Below are positions 10,810 through 22,159 of a DNA stretch of 64,000 nucleotides, in pieces. The stretch is from Thauera linaloolentis 47Lol = DSM 12138. Lineage in GTDB: Bacteria > Pseudomonadota > Gammaproteobacteria > Burkholderiales > Rhodocyclaceae. How positions within the stretch are numbered: the first letter of the stretch is position 1; each line of letters starts with the position of its first letter. The stretch covers positions 38,519-102,518 of the forward strand of contig NZ_AMXE01000005.1 in the NCBI RefSeq assembly GCF_000310205.1, written 5' to 3'. Position numbers and translations under genes: made by a program. The notes beneath the pieces were generated by a model. That model saw nothing but the letters and a program-made list of their open reading frames with translations, ran no database searches and was not told where the DNA came from.

Positions 10810-11687
10810 CAGGCGGCGGACGCTGCGGGCTGGCGCAGCAGCAGGCCGAGCAGGCGTGCCAGTTCGTGGCGCATTTCGCGACGGTCGACGATCACGTCGA
10901 TGGCGCCCTTTTCGAGCAGGAATTCGGCACGCTGGAAGCCTTCCGGCAGTTTTTCACGCACCGTCTGCTCGATCACGCGCGGGCCGGCAAAGCCGATCAG
11001 CGCCCCCGGCTCGGCGACGACGATGTCTCCCATGAAAGCGAAGCTCGCCGACACCCCCCCCATCGTGGGATCGGTCAGCACGGTGACGAAGGGCAGGCGC
11101 CGTTCGGCCAGACGCGTGATCGCCGCCGTGGTCTTGGCCATCTGCATCAGCGAGAACAGGCCTTCCTGCATGCGTGCGCCGCCCGAGGCGGTGACACAGA
11201 TGAAAGGCACACGCTGTTCATAGGCAGCTCTGGCGCCACGCACAAAGCGCTCGCCGACGACCGAACCCATCGAGCCTCCCAGGAACTCGAATTCGAAGCA
11301 GGCCACGACGACGGGCACGCTCAGGATCGCGCCCTGCATCACGACCATGGCATCGGCTTCGCCGGTATCCGAGGTCGCGGCCGACAGGCGCTCAGGGTAT
11401 TTGCGCGAGTCCTTGAACTTCAGCGCATCGACCGGCACCACTTCGGCGCCGATCTCGAAACGCCCCTCGGCATCGAGCAGCATGTCGAGCCGCTGCCGGG
11501 CGCGAAGGCGGTGATGATGTCCACACTTGGGGCAGACGCCCTGATTGCTGTCGAGGTCCGAGCGGTAGAGCACGGCCTCGCATGCACCGCACTTGCTCCA
11601 GAGCCCTTCCGGGATGGACGATCTTCCGCGGCTCGAACCGTCGCTGCGCTTGATCTTCGGCGGCAGCAGTTTCTGCAACCAACTCAT
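10809..11687 (-). CDS. accD: Acetyl-CoA carboxylase carboxyltransferase subunit beta
   Basis: This 292-residue subunit transfers carboxyl from carboxybiotin to acetyl-CoA, the first step of fatty acid synthesis, in complex with AccA. The N-terminal zinc ribbon shows four cysteines ([12 protein letters not shown] and [12 protein letters not shown]). The crotonase-like carboxyltransferase core includes [15 protein letters not shown] sequence (here [15 protein letters not shown]) and VGERFVRGA. The ATG overlaps the trpA stop by four bases (ATGA), and the stop overlaps the folC start. The trpA-accD-folC order is conserved across proteobacteria. Confidence 0.98.
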   Translation of the reverse strand: MSWLQKLLPPKIKRSDGSSRGRSSIPEGLWSKCGACEAVLYRSDLDSNQGVCPKCGHHHRLRARQRLDMLLDAEGRFEIGAEVVPVDALKFKDSRKYPERLSAATSDTGEADAMVVMQGAILSVPVVVACFEFEFLGGSMGSVVGERFVRGARAAYEQRVPFICVTASGGARMQEGLFSLMQMAKTTAAITRLAERRLPFVTVLTDPTMGGVSASFAFMGDIVVAEPGALIGFAGPRVIEQTVREKLPEGFQRAEFLLEKGAIDVIVDRREMRHELARLLGLLLRQPAASAA

Positions 11688-12508
11688 GACTTCACTCCTG
11701 TTGCCGGCTCGATGGCATCGAGCGCCTCGCGGATGCCGCGCATGAAGGCGGTGACGCGTGCCGCGGCTTCGTCGCGCGGACTCTGCTCGATCTCCTCGAT
11801 GACCCGGCTGCCAATGACGACCGCGTCGGCCACGGCGCCGATGCGCCGGGCGCTTTCCGCGTCGCGGATGCCGAAACCCACGCCGACGGGCATGCCGACC
11901 GCGGCGCGGATGCGGGGAATGCGGCGCGCCACCTCATTGATGTCGAGTTTGCCGCTGCCGGTCACCCCCTTCAGCGAAACATAGTAGATATAGCCGCTGC
12001 CCGCCGCCGCCACATCGGCAAAGCGCTGCTCGGTCGAAGTCGGCGCCAGCAGGAAGATCGGATCCAGCCCGGCCGCCTTGGCCGCGCGGGCGAAGCTCAC
12101 GCATTCTTCCGGCGGATAATCGACCACCAGCACACCATCCACGCCCGCCGCGCGCGCCTCGGCGACGAAAGCATCGGTGCCCATCGCTTCGATGGGATTG
12201 GCGTACCCCATCAGCACCACCGGGGTGTCATCGTCCTCGGCGCGAAAGCTACGGACGATGCCGAGCAGCTTGCGCAGGCTCATGCCCTGCGCCAGGGCGC
12301 ACTCGGACGCGCGCTGGATGGTGGGGCCGTCGGCCATCGGGTCGGAGAACGGCACCCCGAGCTCGATGACGTCGGCACCCCCTTCGACCAGGGCATGCAT
12401 CAGCGGCAGAGTCAGCGCGGGTTCGGGAAAACCGGCGGTGATGAAGGGAATCAACGCCTTGCGGCCATCGGCTTGCAGGCGCTGGAAAACGGTCTGGATT
12501 CTTGACAT
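11684..12508 (-). CDS. trpA: Tryptophan synthase alpha subunit
   Basis: This 274-residue TIM-barrel subunit cleaves indole-3-glycerol phosphate and channels indole to TrpB. Catalytic Glu and Asp lie in [19 protein letters not shown]. The phosphate-binding end includes [12 protein letters not shown] and [11 protein letters not shown]. The start at 12508 (MSRIQTVFQ) fits the family; the frame is open further upstream but those residues would run into trpB. It ends in a four-base overlap with accD. Confidence 0.98.
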   Translation of the reverse strand: MSRIQTVFQRLQADGRKALIPFITAGFPEPALTLPLMHALVEGGADVIELGVPFSDPMADGPTIQRASECALAQGMSLRKLLGIVRSFRAEDDDTPVVLMGYANPIEAMGTDAFVAEARAAGVDGVLVVDYPPEECVSFARAAKAAGLDPIFLLAPTSTEQRFADVAAAGSGYIYYVSLKGVTGSGKLDINEVARRIPRIRAAVGMPVGVGFGIRDAESARRIGAVADAVVIGSRVIEEIEQSPRDEAAARVTAFMRGIREALDAIEPATGVKS

Positions 12509-12549
12509 GTCTCGATCACACGGCGGGCCGCAAAGCGGCCCGGGCAGGT

Positions 12550-13758
12550 TCAGAACTGGATGCCGGAGCGCTCGGCGACGGTATGCATGTCCTTGTCGCC
12601 ACGCCCCGAGAGATTGACCAGCAGGATCTTGTCGCGGGGCAGCGTCGGCGCCAGCCTGGCCGCATGGGCCAGGGCATGCGAGGACTCGAGCGCAGGAATG
12701 ATGCCTTCGTAGCGGCACAGATCGTGGAAGGCCTGCAGCGCCTCGGCATCGGTCGCGGCAACGTACTCGGCACGCTTCGAGTCCTTGAGCCAGGCATGCT
12801 CGGGGCCTACGCCGGGATAATCCAGGCCGGCGGAAATGGAGTGGGTTTCGACGATCTGCCCGTCCTCGTCCTGCATCAGGTAAGTACGATTGCCGTGCAG
12901 TACGCCGGGTCGTGCATTGGCAGTCAGCGGCGCGGCATGGCGGCCGGTGTCCAATCCCTCGCCTGCGGCTTCGACGCCGATCAGACGCACGTCCTCGGTG
13001 TCGAGATAGGGATGGAAGATGCCCATCGCATTGGAGCCGCCGCCGACGCAGGCGATCACGTAGTCAGGCTGGCGTCCGGTGAGCTCCGGCATCTGCACCA
13101 GACATTCCCGCCCGATCACCGTCTGGAAGTCGCGCACCAGCAGCGGGTAGGGGTGCGGGCCGGCCACGGTGCCGATGATGTAGAAGGTGTCGGCGACGTT
13201 GGTGACCCAGTCGCGCATCGCCTCGTTCATCGCATCCTTGAGCGTCTTCGAGCCCGAGTCCACCGGCACCACCGTGGCGCCGAGCAGTTTCATGCGATAG
13301 ACGTTGGCAGCCTGGCGCTTGACGTCCTCGACTCCCATGTAGATGACGCATTCCATGCCATAGCGCGCGGCGACGGTCGCGGTCGCGACCCCGTGCTGGC
13401 CTGCGCCGGTCTCGGCGATGACGCGCGGCTTGCCCATGCGGCGGGCGAGCAGCGCCTGGCCGATGCAGTTATTGACCTTGTGTGCGCCGGTGTGGTTGAG
13501 ATCTTCGCGCTTCAGGTAGATCTGCGCGCCACCGAGGGTTTCCGACCAGCGCCTGGCATGGTAGATCGGACTCGGGCGGCCGACGTAATGCTTGAGTTCG
13601 TATTCGAACTCGGCCATGAATGCGGGATCGGCCTGGCACGCCGCATAGGCTTCGCGCAGCTCGGCCAGGGCCGGCATCAGGGTTTCGGCAACGAATACGC
13701 CGCCATAGGGGCCGAAATGCCCGCCTGCATCGGGAAACTGGTAAGGCATGTCAGCCAT
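12550..13758 (-). CDS. trpB: Tryptophan synthase beta subunit
   Basis: This 402-residue PLP enzyme condenses indole and serine. The PLP lysine lies in [12 protein letters not shown], and the phosphate-binding glycine loop is [10 protein letters not shown]. The start at 13758 ([13 protein letters not shown]) has GGAG 12 bases upstream and overlaps the end of trpF by eight bases; a second ATG at 13749 would give 399 residues. Order trpF-trpB-trpA is typical of this class, with the rest of the trp genes elsewhere. Confidence 0.98.
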   Translation of the reverse strand: MADMPYQFPDAGGHFGPYGGVFVAETLMPALAELREAYAACQADPAFMAEFEYELKHYVGRPSPIYHARRWSETLGGAQIYLKREDLNHTGAHKVNNCIGQALLARRMGKPRVIAETGAGQHGVATATVAARYGMECVIYMGVEDVKRQAANVYRMKLLGATVVPVDSGSKTLKDAMNEAMRDWVTNVADTFYIIGTVAGPHPYPLLVRDFQTVIGRECLVQMPELTGRQPDYVIACVGGGSNAMGIFHPYLDTEDVRLIGVEAAGEGLDTGRHAAPLTANARPGVLHGNRTYLMQDEDGQIVETHSISAGLDYPGVGPEHAWLKDSKRAEYVAATDAEALQAFHDLCRYEGIIPALESSHALAHAARLAPTLPRDKILLVNLSGRGDKDMHTVAERSGIQF

Positions 13759-14374
13759 CTGCTTGTCGAACTCCAGCGATGAACGCGGCGATCTGCGCCG
13801 CGTCCTTGATTCCCTTGTCACGCTCGACGCCGCTCGACACATCGACCGCCCACGGTCGGATGCGCCGTACGGCCTCGGTCACATTACCGGCATCGAGCCC
13901 GCCGGAAAGCACGAGCGGCCGCCCGAACCCCTCGGGAATCAGCGACCAGTCGAAAGTCTTTCCCCCGCCGCCATAGCCCTCGACGAATGCATCGACGAGA
14001 ATGCCCCCGGCCCGCGGATGCAAAGACGAGAATTCTACCAGATCGACCCCTGCCCGCATCCTCGCCGCCTTGATCCAGGGCCTGCCGTAGCGGGCGCAAT
14101 CGGCCTCCGTTTCGTCGCCATGGAACTGCAGAAGCTGCAAGGGCACGCGCTCGAGAACGGCATCCACTTCATCCTGGCCGGCGTTGACGAACAAGCCGAC
14201 GGAGGTGACGAAAGGCGGCAGCAAGGCCACGAGCGCCGCCGCCTGGTCGATGCTCACCGCACGCGGGCTGGGCGGATAGAAAACGAAGCCGACCGCGTCG
14301 GCGCCATGGTCGACGGCCGCGCGCACATCTTGCGGGCGGGTCAGGCCGCAGATCTTGATTCGGGTACGGGACAT
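13751..14374 (-). CDS. trpF: Phosphoribosylanthranilate isomerase
   Basis: This 207-residue TIM-barrel enzyme converts phosphoribosylanthranilate to CdRP in tryptophan synthesis. The catalytic Cys is in [12 protein letters not shown], and the general acid Asp in [13 protein letters not shown] sequence appears as [14 protein letters not shown]. The phosphate-binding [11 protein letters not shown] is present. The start codon directly abuts the truA stop (TGA then ATG). Confidence 0.97.
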   Translation of the reverse strand: MSRTRIKICGLTRPQDVRAAVDHGADAVGFVFYPPSPRAVSIDQAAALVALLPPFVTSVGLFVNAGQDEVDAVLERVPLQLLQFHGDETEADCARYGRPWIKAARMRAGVDLVEFSSLHPRAGGILVDAFVEGYGGGGKTFDWSLIPEGFGRPLVLSGGLDAGNVTEAVRRIRPWAVDVSSGVERDKGIKDAAQIAAFIAGVRQADG

Positions 14375-15184
14375 TCAGGTGAGGGGAAGCTGGGGCAGCG
14401 CGATGATACGCCCATCGCCGGGGAGCGACCAGCGCGGCGGATAGCAGACGCCACACAGGTACAGGCCATCCGGCGTGAAGGTCGGCGCGGCATGGCTGCG
14501 GTCCCGCGCTTCGAGCAAGGCCCGCATCCAATCCACCGGATAACGCCCCTTGCCGACGTAGATCAGCGCCCCGACCAGGTTGCGGATCATGTGGTGCAGA
14601 AAGCCGTTCGCACGGAAATCGAACAGCAGATACTCCCCCTGGCGCGTGACGCGCGCTTCGTGCATGACGCGCACCGGCGTCTTCGACTGGCAGCCGGCCG
14701 CGCGGAAGGACGAAAAATCATGCGTGCCGACGAGGCATTCGGCAGCCTCGGCCATGCGCACCTCATCGAGCGGCACATGAAACCATCCGACACGCCCCGC
14801 CAGCATCGCAGGCCGCGTCGCGGCATTGTGCAGGATGTAGCGATACTGGCGCTCGGTGGCGAGAAAGCGTGCATGGAAGGTTTCATCCACCGCCGCCGCC
14901 CAGCGCACAACGACGGCCGGCGGCAGCAGCGCATTCACGCCGCGCACCCAGGCCGTCACCGGCCGGGATGCCACGGTATCGAAATGCGCAACCTGCGCAC
15001 TCGCATGCACGCCCGTATCGGTACGCCCGGCACAGTGCAGGCGCACCGGCACGGCGGCGATCTCGGACAAGGCCCGTTCGAGCACATCCTGCACCGTGCG
15101 GCCATGGACCTGGCTCTGCCAGCCGCAAAAAGCGTCGCCGGCATACTCGACACCGATCGCTATGCGGACCACCACGGCCCCCAC
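14375..15184 (-). CDS. truA: tRNA pseudouridine(38-40) synthase TruA
   Basis: This enzyme of about 269 residues isomerises uridines 38-40 in the anticodon arm of many tRNAs. The catalytic Asp is in CAGRTDTGVHASAQV. Other family blocks are YAGDAFCGWQ, RYRYILHNA-type (RQYRYILHN) and FHHMIRN-type (FLHHMIRNLVG). No ATG is available at the N-terminus. GTG codons occur at 15184, 15175 and 15172; the last lies nearest to the family start (RIAIGVEY). The first overlaps the upstream membrane-protein gene by 25 bases. Confidence 0.95.
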   Translation of the reverse strand: MGAVVVRIAIGVEYAGDAFCGWQSQVHGRTVQDVLERALSEIAAVPVRLHCAGRTDTGVHASAQVAHFDTVASRPVTAWVRGVNALLPPAVVVRWAAAVDETFHARFLATERQYRYILHNAATRPAMLAGRVGWFHVPLDEVRMAEAAECLVGTHDFSSFRAAGCQSKTPVRVMHEARVTRQGEYLLFDFRANGFLHHMIRNLVGALIYVGKGRYPVDWMRALLEARDRSHAAPTFTPDGLYLCGVCYPPRWSLPGDGRIIALPQLPLT

Positions 15185-15774
15185 ATCAACAGTGCCGCCG
15201 CCAAGCCGAGGACGACGATGGCATCGACCGGACCAAGGCGCTCGCGGGCGAGGTGAATCACCTGCGGCTCGGCGCCGCAGGCATCATCACGCAGCCATTC
15301 CTTCCAGTGCGTGACGCTGCCTCGCGGCGAGGCTTCGACAAGGCGCAGGACCAGCGTCAGACGCAACGCGAGATCGCCGGCGCGCAGGCCGATCACCGCG
15401 AAGGGGCGGCTCAGGCTGTAGAGGCCGCCGACCAGGCGCTCCACCGGCAGACGCTCGAGCAGCAGCGCAACCGCGCACACGGCCGCGACCAGGCGCCCGG
15501 CGTGGAGCAGGGCCAGCATCGCCCCTTCGCGGCTCGGCGACATCTGCGGCCATGCCGCAAGCACGGCCTCGCCCGGCGTAAACCAGCCAAACAGCAGCAA
15601 GATCGCGAACACGAGCACCCTCACCCGCCGCAGCAGGCGCAAAACCCTCGCCCGGGCAAACCCCAGCGCAAGCAACAGGCAAGCGGCGACGGCCCACACG
15701 AGTGTGCCAGGCGCGAGAAACTGCACCGATGCCACACCAGCGAACCACAACAGCAGGAGAAGTCCGGAATGCAT
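15160..15774 (-). CDS. EcfT/CbiQ-like integral membrane protein
   Basis: From ATG 15774 this is a 204-residue protein with about five hydrophobic segments (for example SGLLLLLWFAGVASVQF, WAVAACLLLALGF, VRVLVFAILLLFGWF and VVLGLAAALLMWGPWW). A central cytoplasmic-looking part, LLERLPVERLVGGLYSLSRPFAVIGL, resembles the coupling region of energy-coupling-factor T components. No ATPase or substrate-binding S component lies next to it. It overlaps truA by up to 25 bases and follows a hairpin after fimV. The family assignment is from pattern only; a role in vitamin or metal uptake is unproven. Confidence 0.6.
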   Translation of the reverse strand: MHSGLLLLLWFAGVASVQFLAPGTLVWAVAACLLLALGFARARVLRLLRRVRVLVFAILLLFGWFTPGEAVLAAWPQMSPSREGAMLALLHAGRLVAAVCAVALLLERLPVERLVGGLYSLSRPFAVIGLRAGDLALRLTLVLRLVEASPRGSVTHWKEWLRDDACGAEPQVIHLARERLGPVDAIVVLGLAAALLMWGPWWSA

Positions 15775-15787
15775 GCTCGTCAACGAC

Positions 15788-15823
15788 CTTGCCGCCGCAG
15801 GGCTGAGACCCTGCGGCGGCAAG
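15788..15823 (-). terminator. Hairpin between fimV and the EcfT-like gene
   Basis: A 15-bp perfect stem (15788-15802 with 15809-15823) has a 6-base loop, 11 bases after the fimV stop and just ahead of the next start codon at 15774. It lacks a clear T-tract on the minus strand, so it may be an mRNA-stabilising or attenuating hairpin rather than a full terminator. Confidence 0.6.
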
Positions 15824-15834
15824 GCGGAATATGA

Positions 15835-18800
15835 TCAGGACAAGCGCGCAATCATCTCGCGCGCGGCCGCCTGCTGCGCTTCGCCGCCCTCGCGCAGCAC
15901 CTCCTCGAGGAGTTCGAGCGCACCTTCCTTGTCCCCCATGTCATCGTAGGCACGGGCCAGCTCGAGCTTGGTCTCCACCTCGTCGCTGGATGCCTCGAAA
16001 TCCGGCTCGAGTGCCTGGGACGATGACAGGTCTACATGGGACTGCCCGAGCTGTGTCGCCACGATCGAGGGCGGCACGGTCTCCGCTTCGCCGCCCGGCA
16101 CGTCGAAACCATCGAGATCCAGATCGATCGAGGTCAGGTCCAGACCCGCGGCACCAGCGGCCGGGGGCGGCACCGGCGTATCGATATCGAAATCGAAGTC
16201 CAGCAGGCTGCTGTCGAAACTCGTCTTCTCGATGTCCACGACTGGGCTTTCAGCCTCTGCGGCCCCCGCATCCTGCGCGGATACGCCGCCCTGCTCCTCT
16301 CCGGGCAGCAGCGTTGCCGGGGCAAGCTCGAGGTCGGGCAATTCGAAATCGAGGCTGGCCGCCAGATCGGCGCTGGCTTCGTCGGCGGCGCCGTGCGCCT
16401 GAGCCGCACCAAGCTGGAGCGGAGTGAGCCCGATCGCACCGGCAGCGGGATCCAGCTCATCGATTTCGAGATCGAAGGTGAGGCCGGCATCCTCGGGCAC
16501 CGCTTCCGTTGCCTTCTCGCCTTCGGTCGAGACAGGCACCTCGTCGCCGAGATCGAGTTCGAAGTCGATGATCCCGGTGTCGAGCGTGGCATCGGTTTCG
16601 AAATCGGGCACCGCTGCGGCTTCGAGCGCCGCCAGTGCCTGCTCGGCGTCCGGGAGTGCAGAACCATCGTCGCCGTTTTTGTCACCGCCGAACTGGCTCA
16701 GGTCGCCCGGCACCATCCACGTATCGCGCATTTGCGACTGGCTCGGCTCGACCGGCAGGGAACTGGTGAAATCAAGGCCGGCAAGCGAGGCCGGCGGCTC
16801 CGTTTCCGGCCCGTTGTCAGCCTCCGGCGCCGCTTCGGCATCCCGCCCAGGCAGGCTCGCAGCCGCTGCAGCCACCGCGACCGCTCCTACCGGCACGCCA
16901 GCGGGAACCTCGGTCCACGGCTCGCTCTCGATACGTTGCTCCGCGTACAGCGGGTTCTCCGCATCGAGCTTGCGGCCGAGGGCGGCCGCCTTCTCCCAGT
17001 CCCCACCCTGCCCGTTGGTCTGAGCGAACAACTCGGTGGCGACGGTTTCGAACAGGCGGGCGTCCCGGCGCTGCGCGTAGATGTCCAACAGCTTGAGGTG
17101 GATCGCGGACCGCGCCGGATCGGCCTTGAGCGCATCCTGCAGGATCTCCTCGGCCTGCGCATCCCGTCCGTAAGCCATGTAGACGTCTGCCTCGGCAACC
17201 GGGTCGACGCCCTCGTCGGCATCGATCGCAGACAAGCCCGTCTGGCTGAAATCCGTTTGCATGATGCTGCTGGCACCGGTGTCGACGCTCTCCCCTCCCG
17301 CCGACGCGAACACGCCATGCCCCCCCGGGGCAAGTTCGCTGACCGCCTCGGGCGCAGGTACGGCCTGCTGCTTGCGCCGCTGCCGCAGCTTGATCCCTGC
17401 ATATCCCAGCAACAAGGCCAGGATACCCGCGCCCCCCGCGACGACGGTCGGGTCGGCCATCATCGATTCCAGGAAGCTCGGTTCCGGCTCGGGCGGCGGA
17501 GGCGGAGGCCGGCGAACCGGCCGTTTCGGCGGAGCGGGCGGGGCTTCGGCCGCAGCGGGTGCCGCAGGCTGGGCCACTTCGGCCGCCTGAGCGGACGAAG
17601 GATCGGCGGCAGCCGGCGCTACGGGCGCCGGGGGTTCAGCCATCGTCGCCGCTGCGGAGGGCTCTGCCGCGACGGCGGACAGCGCTGCGACCGATGCCGC
17701 TGGCGCCTCGGAGACAGGCTCTGGCGCCGGCTCCGTCTTCGCTTCGCCCGCCGGCTGCTCGCCGCGCGCCTCCTGCTGCAGCTGGGCAAGCGGCGCATTG
17801 CGCAGTTGCAGCAGCTTCTGCATGTCGCTGATGCTCGACTCGAGCTGGGCCAGCCTGGCATTGGCCTCTTCCAGCGCTCTGTCGCGCGCGGCCAGTTCCT
17901 CTTCCAGCGCGTGCAGACGGCTGTCGGCATCGTCGCTGCCAGCGCCGTCCTCGGGCTGGCTGCGGGAAACCTTGACCTGGTCTCCTGCATCGGCGGCCGG
18001 CCGGGCTTCTTCGACACGGGGCACGATCTTGCCGCCGCTCTCCTGCTCGGCCGCAGTCTGAGGCGCCGGTGCGCGGCGGGCCGCAGCAGCGGCCAACCCA
18101 CGGCGATAGGCATCGAAGTCGGCGGACTGGGCACGGATCTCGCGCCGGGCCTCCGCGGGCGCAATGCTGCGCGCAGCTTCGGCATCGGGAACGGTGAGCA
18201 CCTCGCCCGCACGCAGGCGATTGATGTTTCCGCCGTCGAAGGCATCGCGGTTCGCGCGATACAGGGCGACCAGCATCTGGTCGAGCGTCACGCCCGGCTG
18301 GGTATTTTCGTTTGCGATCCTGTTCAGGGTATCGCCGCGGCGTACGGTATAGGATTCGGGAGCGGCACGCCGCGCCGGCGAAGCGGGCCTCGGCTGCACG
18401 GAGGCCGCTGGCATGGGACGCACGGCCGGCGCATCGACGGCAGCCGCAAGCGGCTGGGGCGAGGCGACATCAACCGGATCGAGCAGGAAGGTGTATTCCC
18501 GCGCCACGCGCCCGTTGGCCCAATCAAGCTCCACGAGAAGGTCGACGAAGGGGTCATTGATCGGCCTATCGCTGGACAGGCGGATGACGGGACGCGATGC
18601 GCGCGTATCCACACTGACCCGGATGGCCGCGGCGGCGGCCGAATACGCGATGTTCGCGCGCTGGAATGCGTCGGGCGAAGCAATGCTCGCCGCCAGCGAC
18701 TGCAGTTCCTGCGCGGTTGCGCTGACCTGGATTTCCGCACGCAGCGGCTGGCCGAGCCCGCTGAAGACATTGATCTGTCCAAGGCCCGCTGCCTGCGAGC

Positions 18801-18870
18801 CCAGCGGTATCGACGCAATGGCAAGCGCGATCAGGGATGCCTTGAGCGAGGTGTTCATCATGGTCTTCAA
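15835..18870 (-). CDS. fimV: FimV/HubP-type polar peptidoglycan-binding protein
   Basis: This 1011-residue inner-membrane hub protein is linked to type IV pilus function and pole organisation in relatives. A signal peptide (cleavage near residue 27, PLGSQA) precedes the FimV N-terminal domain (GLGQINVFSGLGQPLRAEI). Then come a LysM domain (SYTVRRGDTLNRIANENTQ to LRAGEVLTVPD), a coiled coil (LEEELAARDRALEEANARL), long Ala/Pro-rich linkers, one transmembrane segment (VVAGGAGILALLLGYAGI), and a very acidic cytoplasmic region. The end has the conserved TPR-like C-terminal motif KLELARAYDDMGDKEGALEL. Confidence 0.95.
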   Translation of the reverse strand: MKTMMNTSLKASLIALAIASIPLGSQAAGLGQINVFSGLGQPLRAEIQVSATAQELQSLAASIASPDAFQRANIAYSAAAAAIRVSVDTRASRPVIRLSSDRPINDPFVDLLVELDWANGRVAREYTFLLDPVDVASPQPLAAAVDAPAVRPMPAASVQPRPASPARRAAPESYTVRRGDTLNRIANENTQPGVTLDQMLVALYRANRDAFDGGNINRLRAGEVLTVPDAEAARSIAPAEARREIRAQSADFDAYRRGLAAAAARRAPAPQTAAEQESGGKIVPRVEEARPAADAGDQVKVSRSQPEDGAGSDDADSRLHALEEELAARDRALEEANARLAQLESSISDMQKLLQLRNAPLAQLQQEARGEQPAGEAKTEPAPEPVSEAPAASVAALSAVAAEPSAAATMAEPPAPVAPAAADPSSAQAAEVAQPAAPAAAEAPPAPPKRPVRRPPPPPPEPEPSFLESMMADPTVVAGGAGILALLLGYAGIKLRQRRKQQAVPAPEAVSELAPGGHGVFASAGGESVDTGASSIMQTDFSQTGLSAIDADEGVDPVAEADVYMAYGRDAQAEEILQDALKADPARSAIHLKLLDIYAQRRDARLFETVATELFAQTNGQGGDWEKAAALGRKLDAENPLYAEQRIESEPWTEVPAGVPVGAVAVAAAAASLPGRDAEAAPEADNGPETEPPASLAGLDFTSSLPVEPSQSQMRDTWMVPGDLSQFGGDKNGDDGSALPDAEQALAALEAAAVPDFETDATLDTGIIDFELDLGDEVPVSTEGEKATEAVPEDAGLTFDLEIDELDPAAGAIGLTPLQLGAAQAHGAADEASADLAASLDFELPDLELAPATLLPGEEQGGVSAQDAGAAEAESPVVDIEKTSFDSSLLDFDFDIDTPVPPPAAGAAGLDLTSIDLDLDGFDVPGGEAETVPPSIVATQLGQSHVDLSSSQALEPDFEASSDEVETKLELARAYDDMGDKEGALELLEEVLREGGEAQQAAAREMIARLS

Positions 18871-19020
18871 ACTGCGTTTCCCCCGAAAGCCGAGCTTTCC
18901 TGTCGAAAAGCGTCATGGTTTGGGCTAGGAATCTAGCATTTTCCCGGACAAGCCGCAGCAATCCGCGCCAATTCGCGGGCTTGCGGCGTGAATTAGTTCC
19001 CCGGCCGCACGCCCTTCCGG

Positions 19021-19048
19021 AAAAAAGAAGGGGGCCGCAGCCCCCTTT
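19021..19048 (-). terminator. Rho-independent terminator of asd
   Basis: The arms AAGGGGGC and GCCCCCTT flank a CGCA loop; on the minus strand the stem is followed by a T-rich stretch (complement of the A-run at 19021-19026). It lies 25 bases after the asd stop codon and would end the leu-asd transcript. Confidence 0.9.
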
Positions 19049-19072
19049 GGTCACGGCATGGAATGCCGATTC

Positions 19073-20206
19073 TCAACGCTCGATCAGGATGCGCAGCATG
19101 CGGCGCAGCGGCTCGGCGGCCCCCCACAGCAACTGGTCGCCGACCGTGAATGCACCGAGGTAATCAGGCCCCATCGCCATCTTGTGCAGGCGGCCGACCG
19201 GCACCGACAGCGTGCCGGTGACGGCGGTCGGCGTCAGTTCGCGCTCGGTGATCTCGCGGTCGTTGGGCACCACCTTCACCCACTGGTTGGCGCCGGCGAT
19301 GATGTCGCTGATCTCGTCAAGCGGCACGTCCTTCTTCAGCTTGATCGTCAGCGCCTGCGAATGGCAGCGCATCGCGCCGATGCGCACGCACAGGCCGTCG
19401 ATCGGAATCGAGCCCGGAGTACGGAAGGCCGGATTGCCGAGGATCTTGTTGCATTCGGCGCCGCCCTTCCATTCTTCCTTGCTCTGGCCGTGCTCGACCG
19501 GCACGTCGATCCACGGGATCAGGCTGCCGGCGAGCGGCGTATTGCGGAAGTTCTTCTTCGGGAAGCCGTCCGAACGCATGGTCTCGGCGACCTTGCGGTC
19601 GATCTCGAGGATGGCCGACGCTGGATCGGCCAGCAGATCCTTGACCGAATCGTGGATGCTGCCCATCTGGCTGATGAGTTCGCGCATGTTCTGCGCGCCG
19701 GCGCCCGAGGCTGCCTGGTAGGTCATCGCCGAGATCCACTCGACCAGGCCGTGCCGGAACAGACCGCCGAGGCCCATCAGCATCAGCGACACGGTGCAGT
19801 TGCCGCCGATCCAGTTGCGGCCGCCCTTGGCCAGCGCCGCATCGATGACGTCGCGGTTGACCGGGTCGAGGACGATCACCGCGTCGTCGTTCATGCGCAG
19901 CGCGGACGCGGCGTCGATCCAGTGGCCGTTCCAGCCGGTGGCGCGCAGCCTGGGGAAGACGTCCTTGGTGTAATCGCCGCCCTGGCAGGTCACGACCATG
20001 TCGCAGGCCTTCAGCGCATCGATGTCCGTCGCATCCTGCAGCGGTTCGGCGGCTTCCTTGCCGCCGAAGGACGGCGCCTTGCCGCCGGCATTCGACGTGG
20101 AGAAATACACCGGCTCGATGAAGGCGAAGTCGCCTTCCTCGACCATGCGCTGCATCAGCACGGAACCGACCATGCCACGCCAGCCAACCAGACCGACTCG
20201 ATTCAT
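19073..20206 (-). CDS. asd: Aspartate-semialdehyde dehydrogenase
   Basis: This NADPH-dependent enzyme of 377 residues reduces aspartyl phosphate, feeding lysine, diaminopimelate, threonine and methionine synthesis. The NADP motif is [12 protein letters not shown], the catalytic Cys is in [11 protein letters not shown], and the active-site His is in [13 protein letters not shown] 20206 has GAGAG about 8 bases upstream; another ATG at 20212 adds two residues and sits too close to it. It follows leuB by about 50 bases and is the last gene before the strong terminator. Confidence 0.96.
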   Translation of the reverse strand: MNRVGLVGWRGMVGSVLMQRMVEEGDFAFIEPVYFSTSNAGGKAPSFGGKEAAEPLQDATDIDALKACDMVVTCQGGDYTKDVFPRLRATGWNGHWIDAASALRMNDDAVIVLDPVNRDVIDAALAKGGRNWIGGNCTVSLMLMGLGGLFRHGLVEWISAMTYQAASGAGAQNMRELISQMGSIHDSVKDLLADPASAILEIDRKVAETMRSDGFPKKNFRNTPLAGSLIPWIDVPVEHGQSKEEWKGGAECNKILGNPAFRTPGSIPIDGLCVRIGAMRCHSQALTIKLKKDVPLDEISDIIAGANQWVKVVPNDREITERELTPTAVTGTLSVPVGRLHKMAMGPDYLGAFTVGDQLLWGAAEPLRRMLRILIER

Positions 20207-20260
20207 GTTCATCACTCTCAGCAAAAACGTTTCTCGAAAGACTCTTGCAGATGCAACAGC

Positions 20261-22001
<1,741 letters not shown>

Positions 22002-22002
<1 letters not shown>

Positions 22003-22130
22003 TATTTCACTGCCCTCTGGATGGCCTCGCCACCCTTTTCGATATCCTTGCCAATGCCATGCACGGTGTTGCAGGCGCCGAGCGACAGCCCGGCAAGCAC
22101 GGCGGCGAGAACCATTGCGGCTTTTTTCAT
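22002..22130 (-). CDS. Entericidin A/B-like small lipoprotein
   Basis: This 42-residue protein has a lipoprotein signal ([20 protein letters not shown]) with lipobox LGAC and lipidated Cys20. The mature peptide has only 23 residues and the entericidin pattern [25 protein letters not shown] lies 8 bases upstream of the ATG. It sits between leuC and leuD and overlaps the leuD start by one base. E. coli entericidins are small outer-membrane-associated lipoproteins made as an antidote/toxin pair; whether this one has any such activity is unknown. Confidence 0.9.
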
Positions 22131-22159
22131 CGGCACGACTCCTTGCGGACCCGCACGTT

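Noticed and set aside
18923..18936. Palindrome GCTAGGAATCTAGC upstream of fimV as an operator.
   Set aside because: It is short, single and has no regulator next to it, so I could not separate it from chance.
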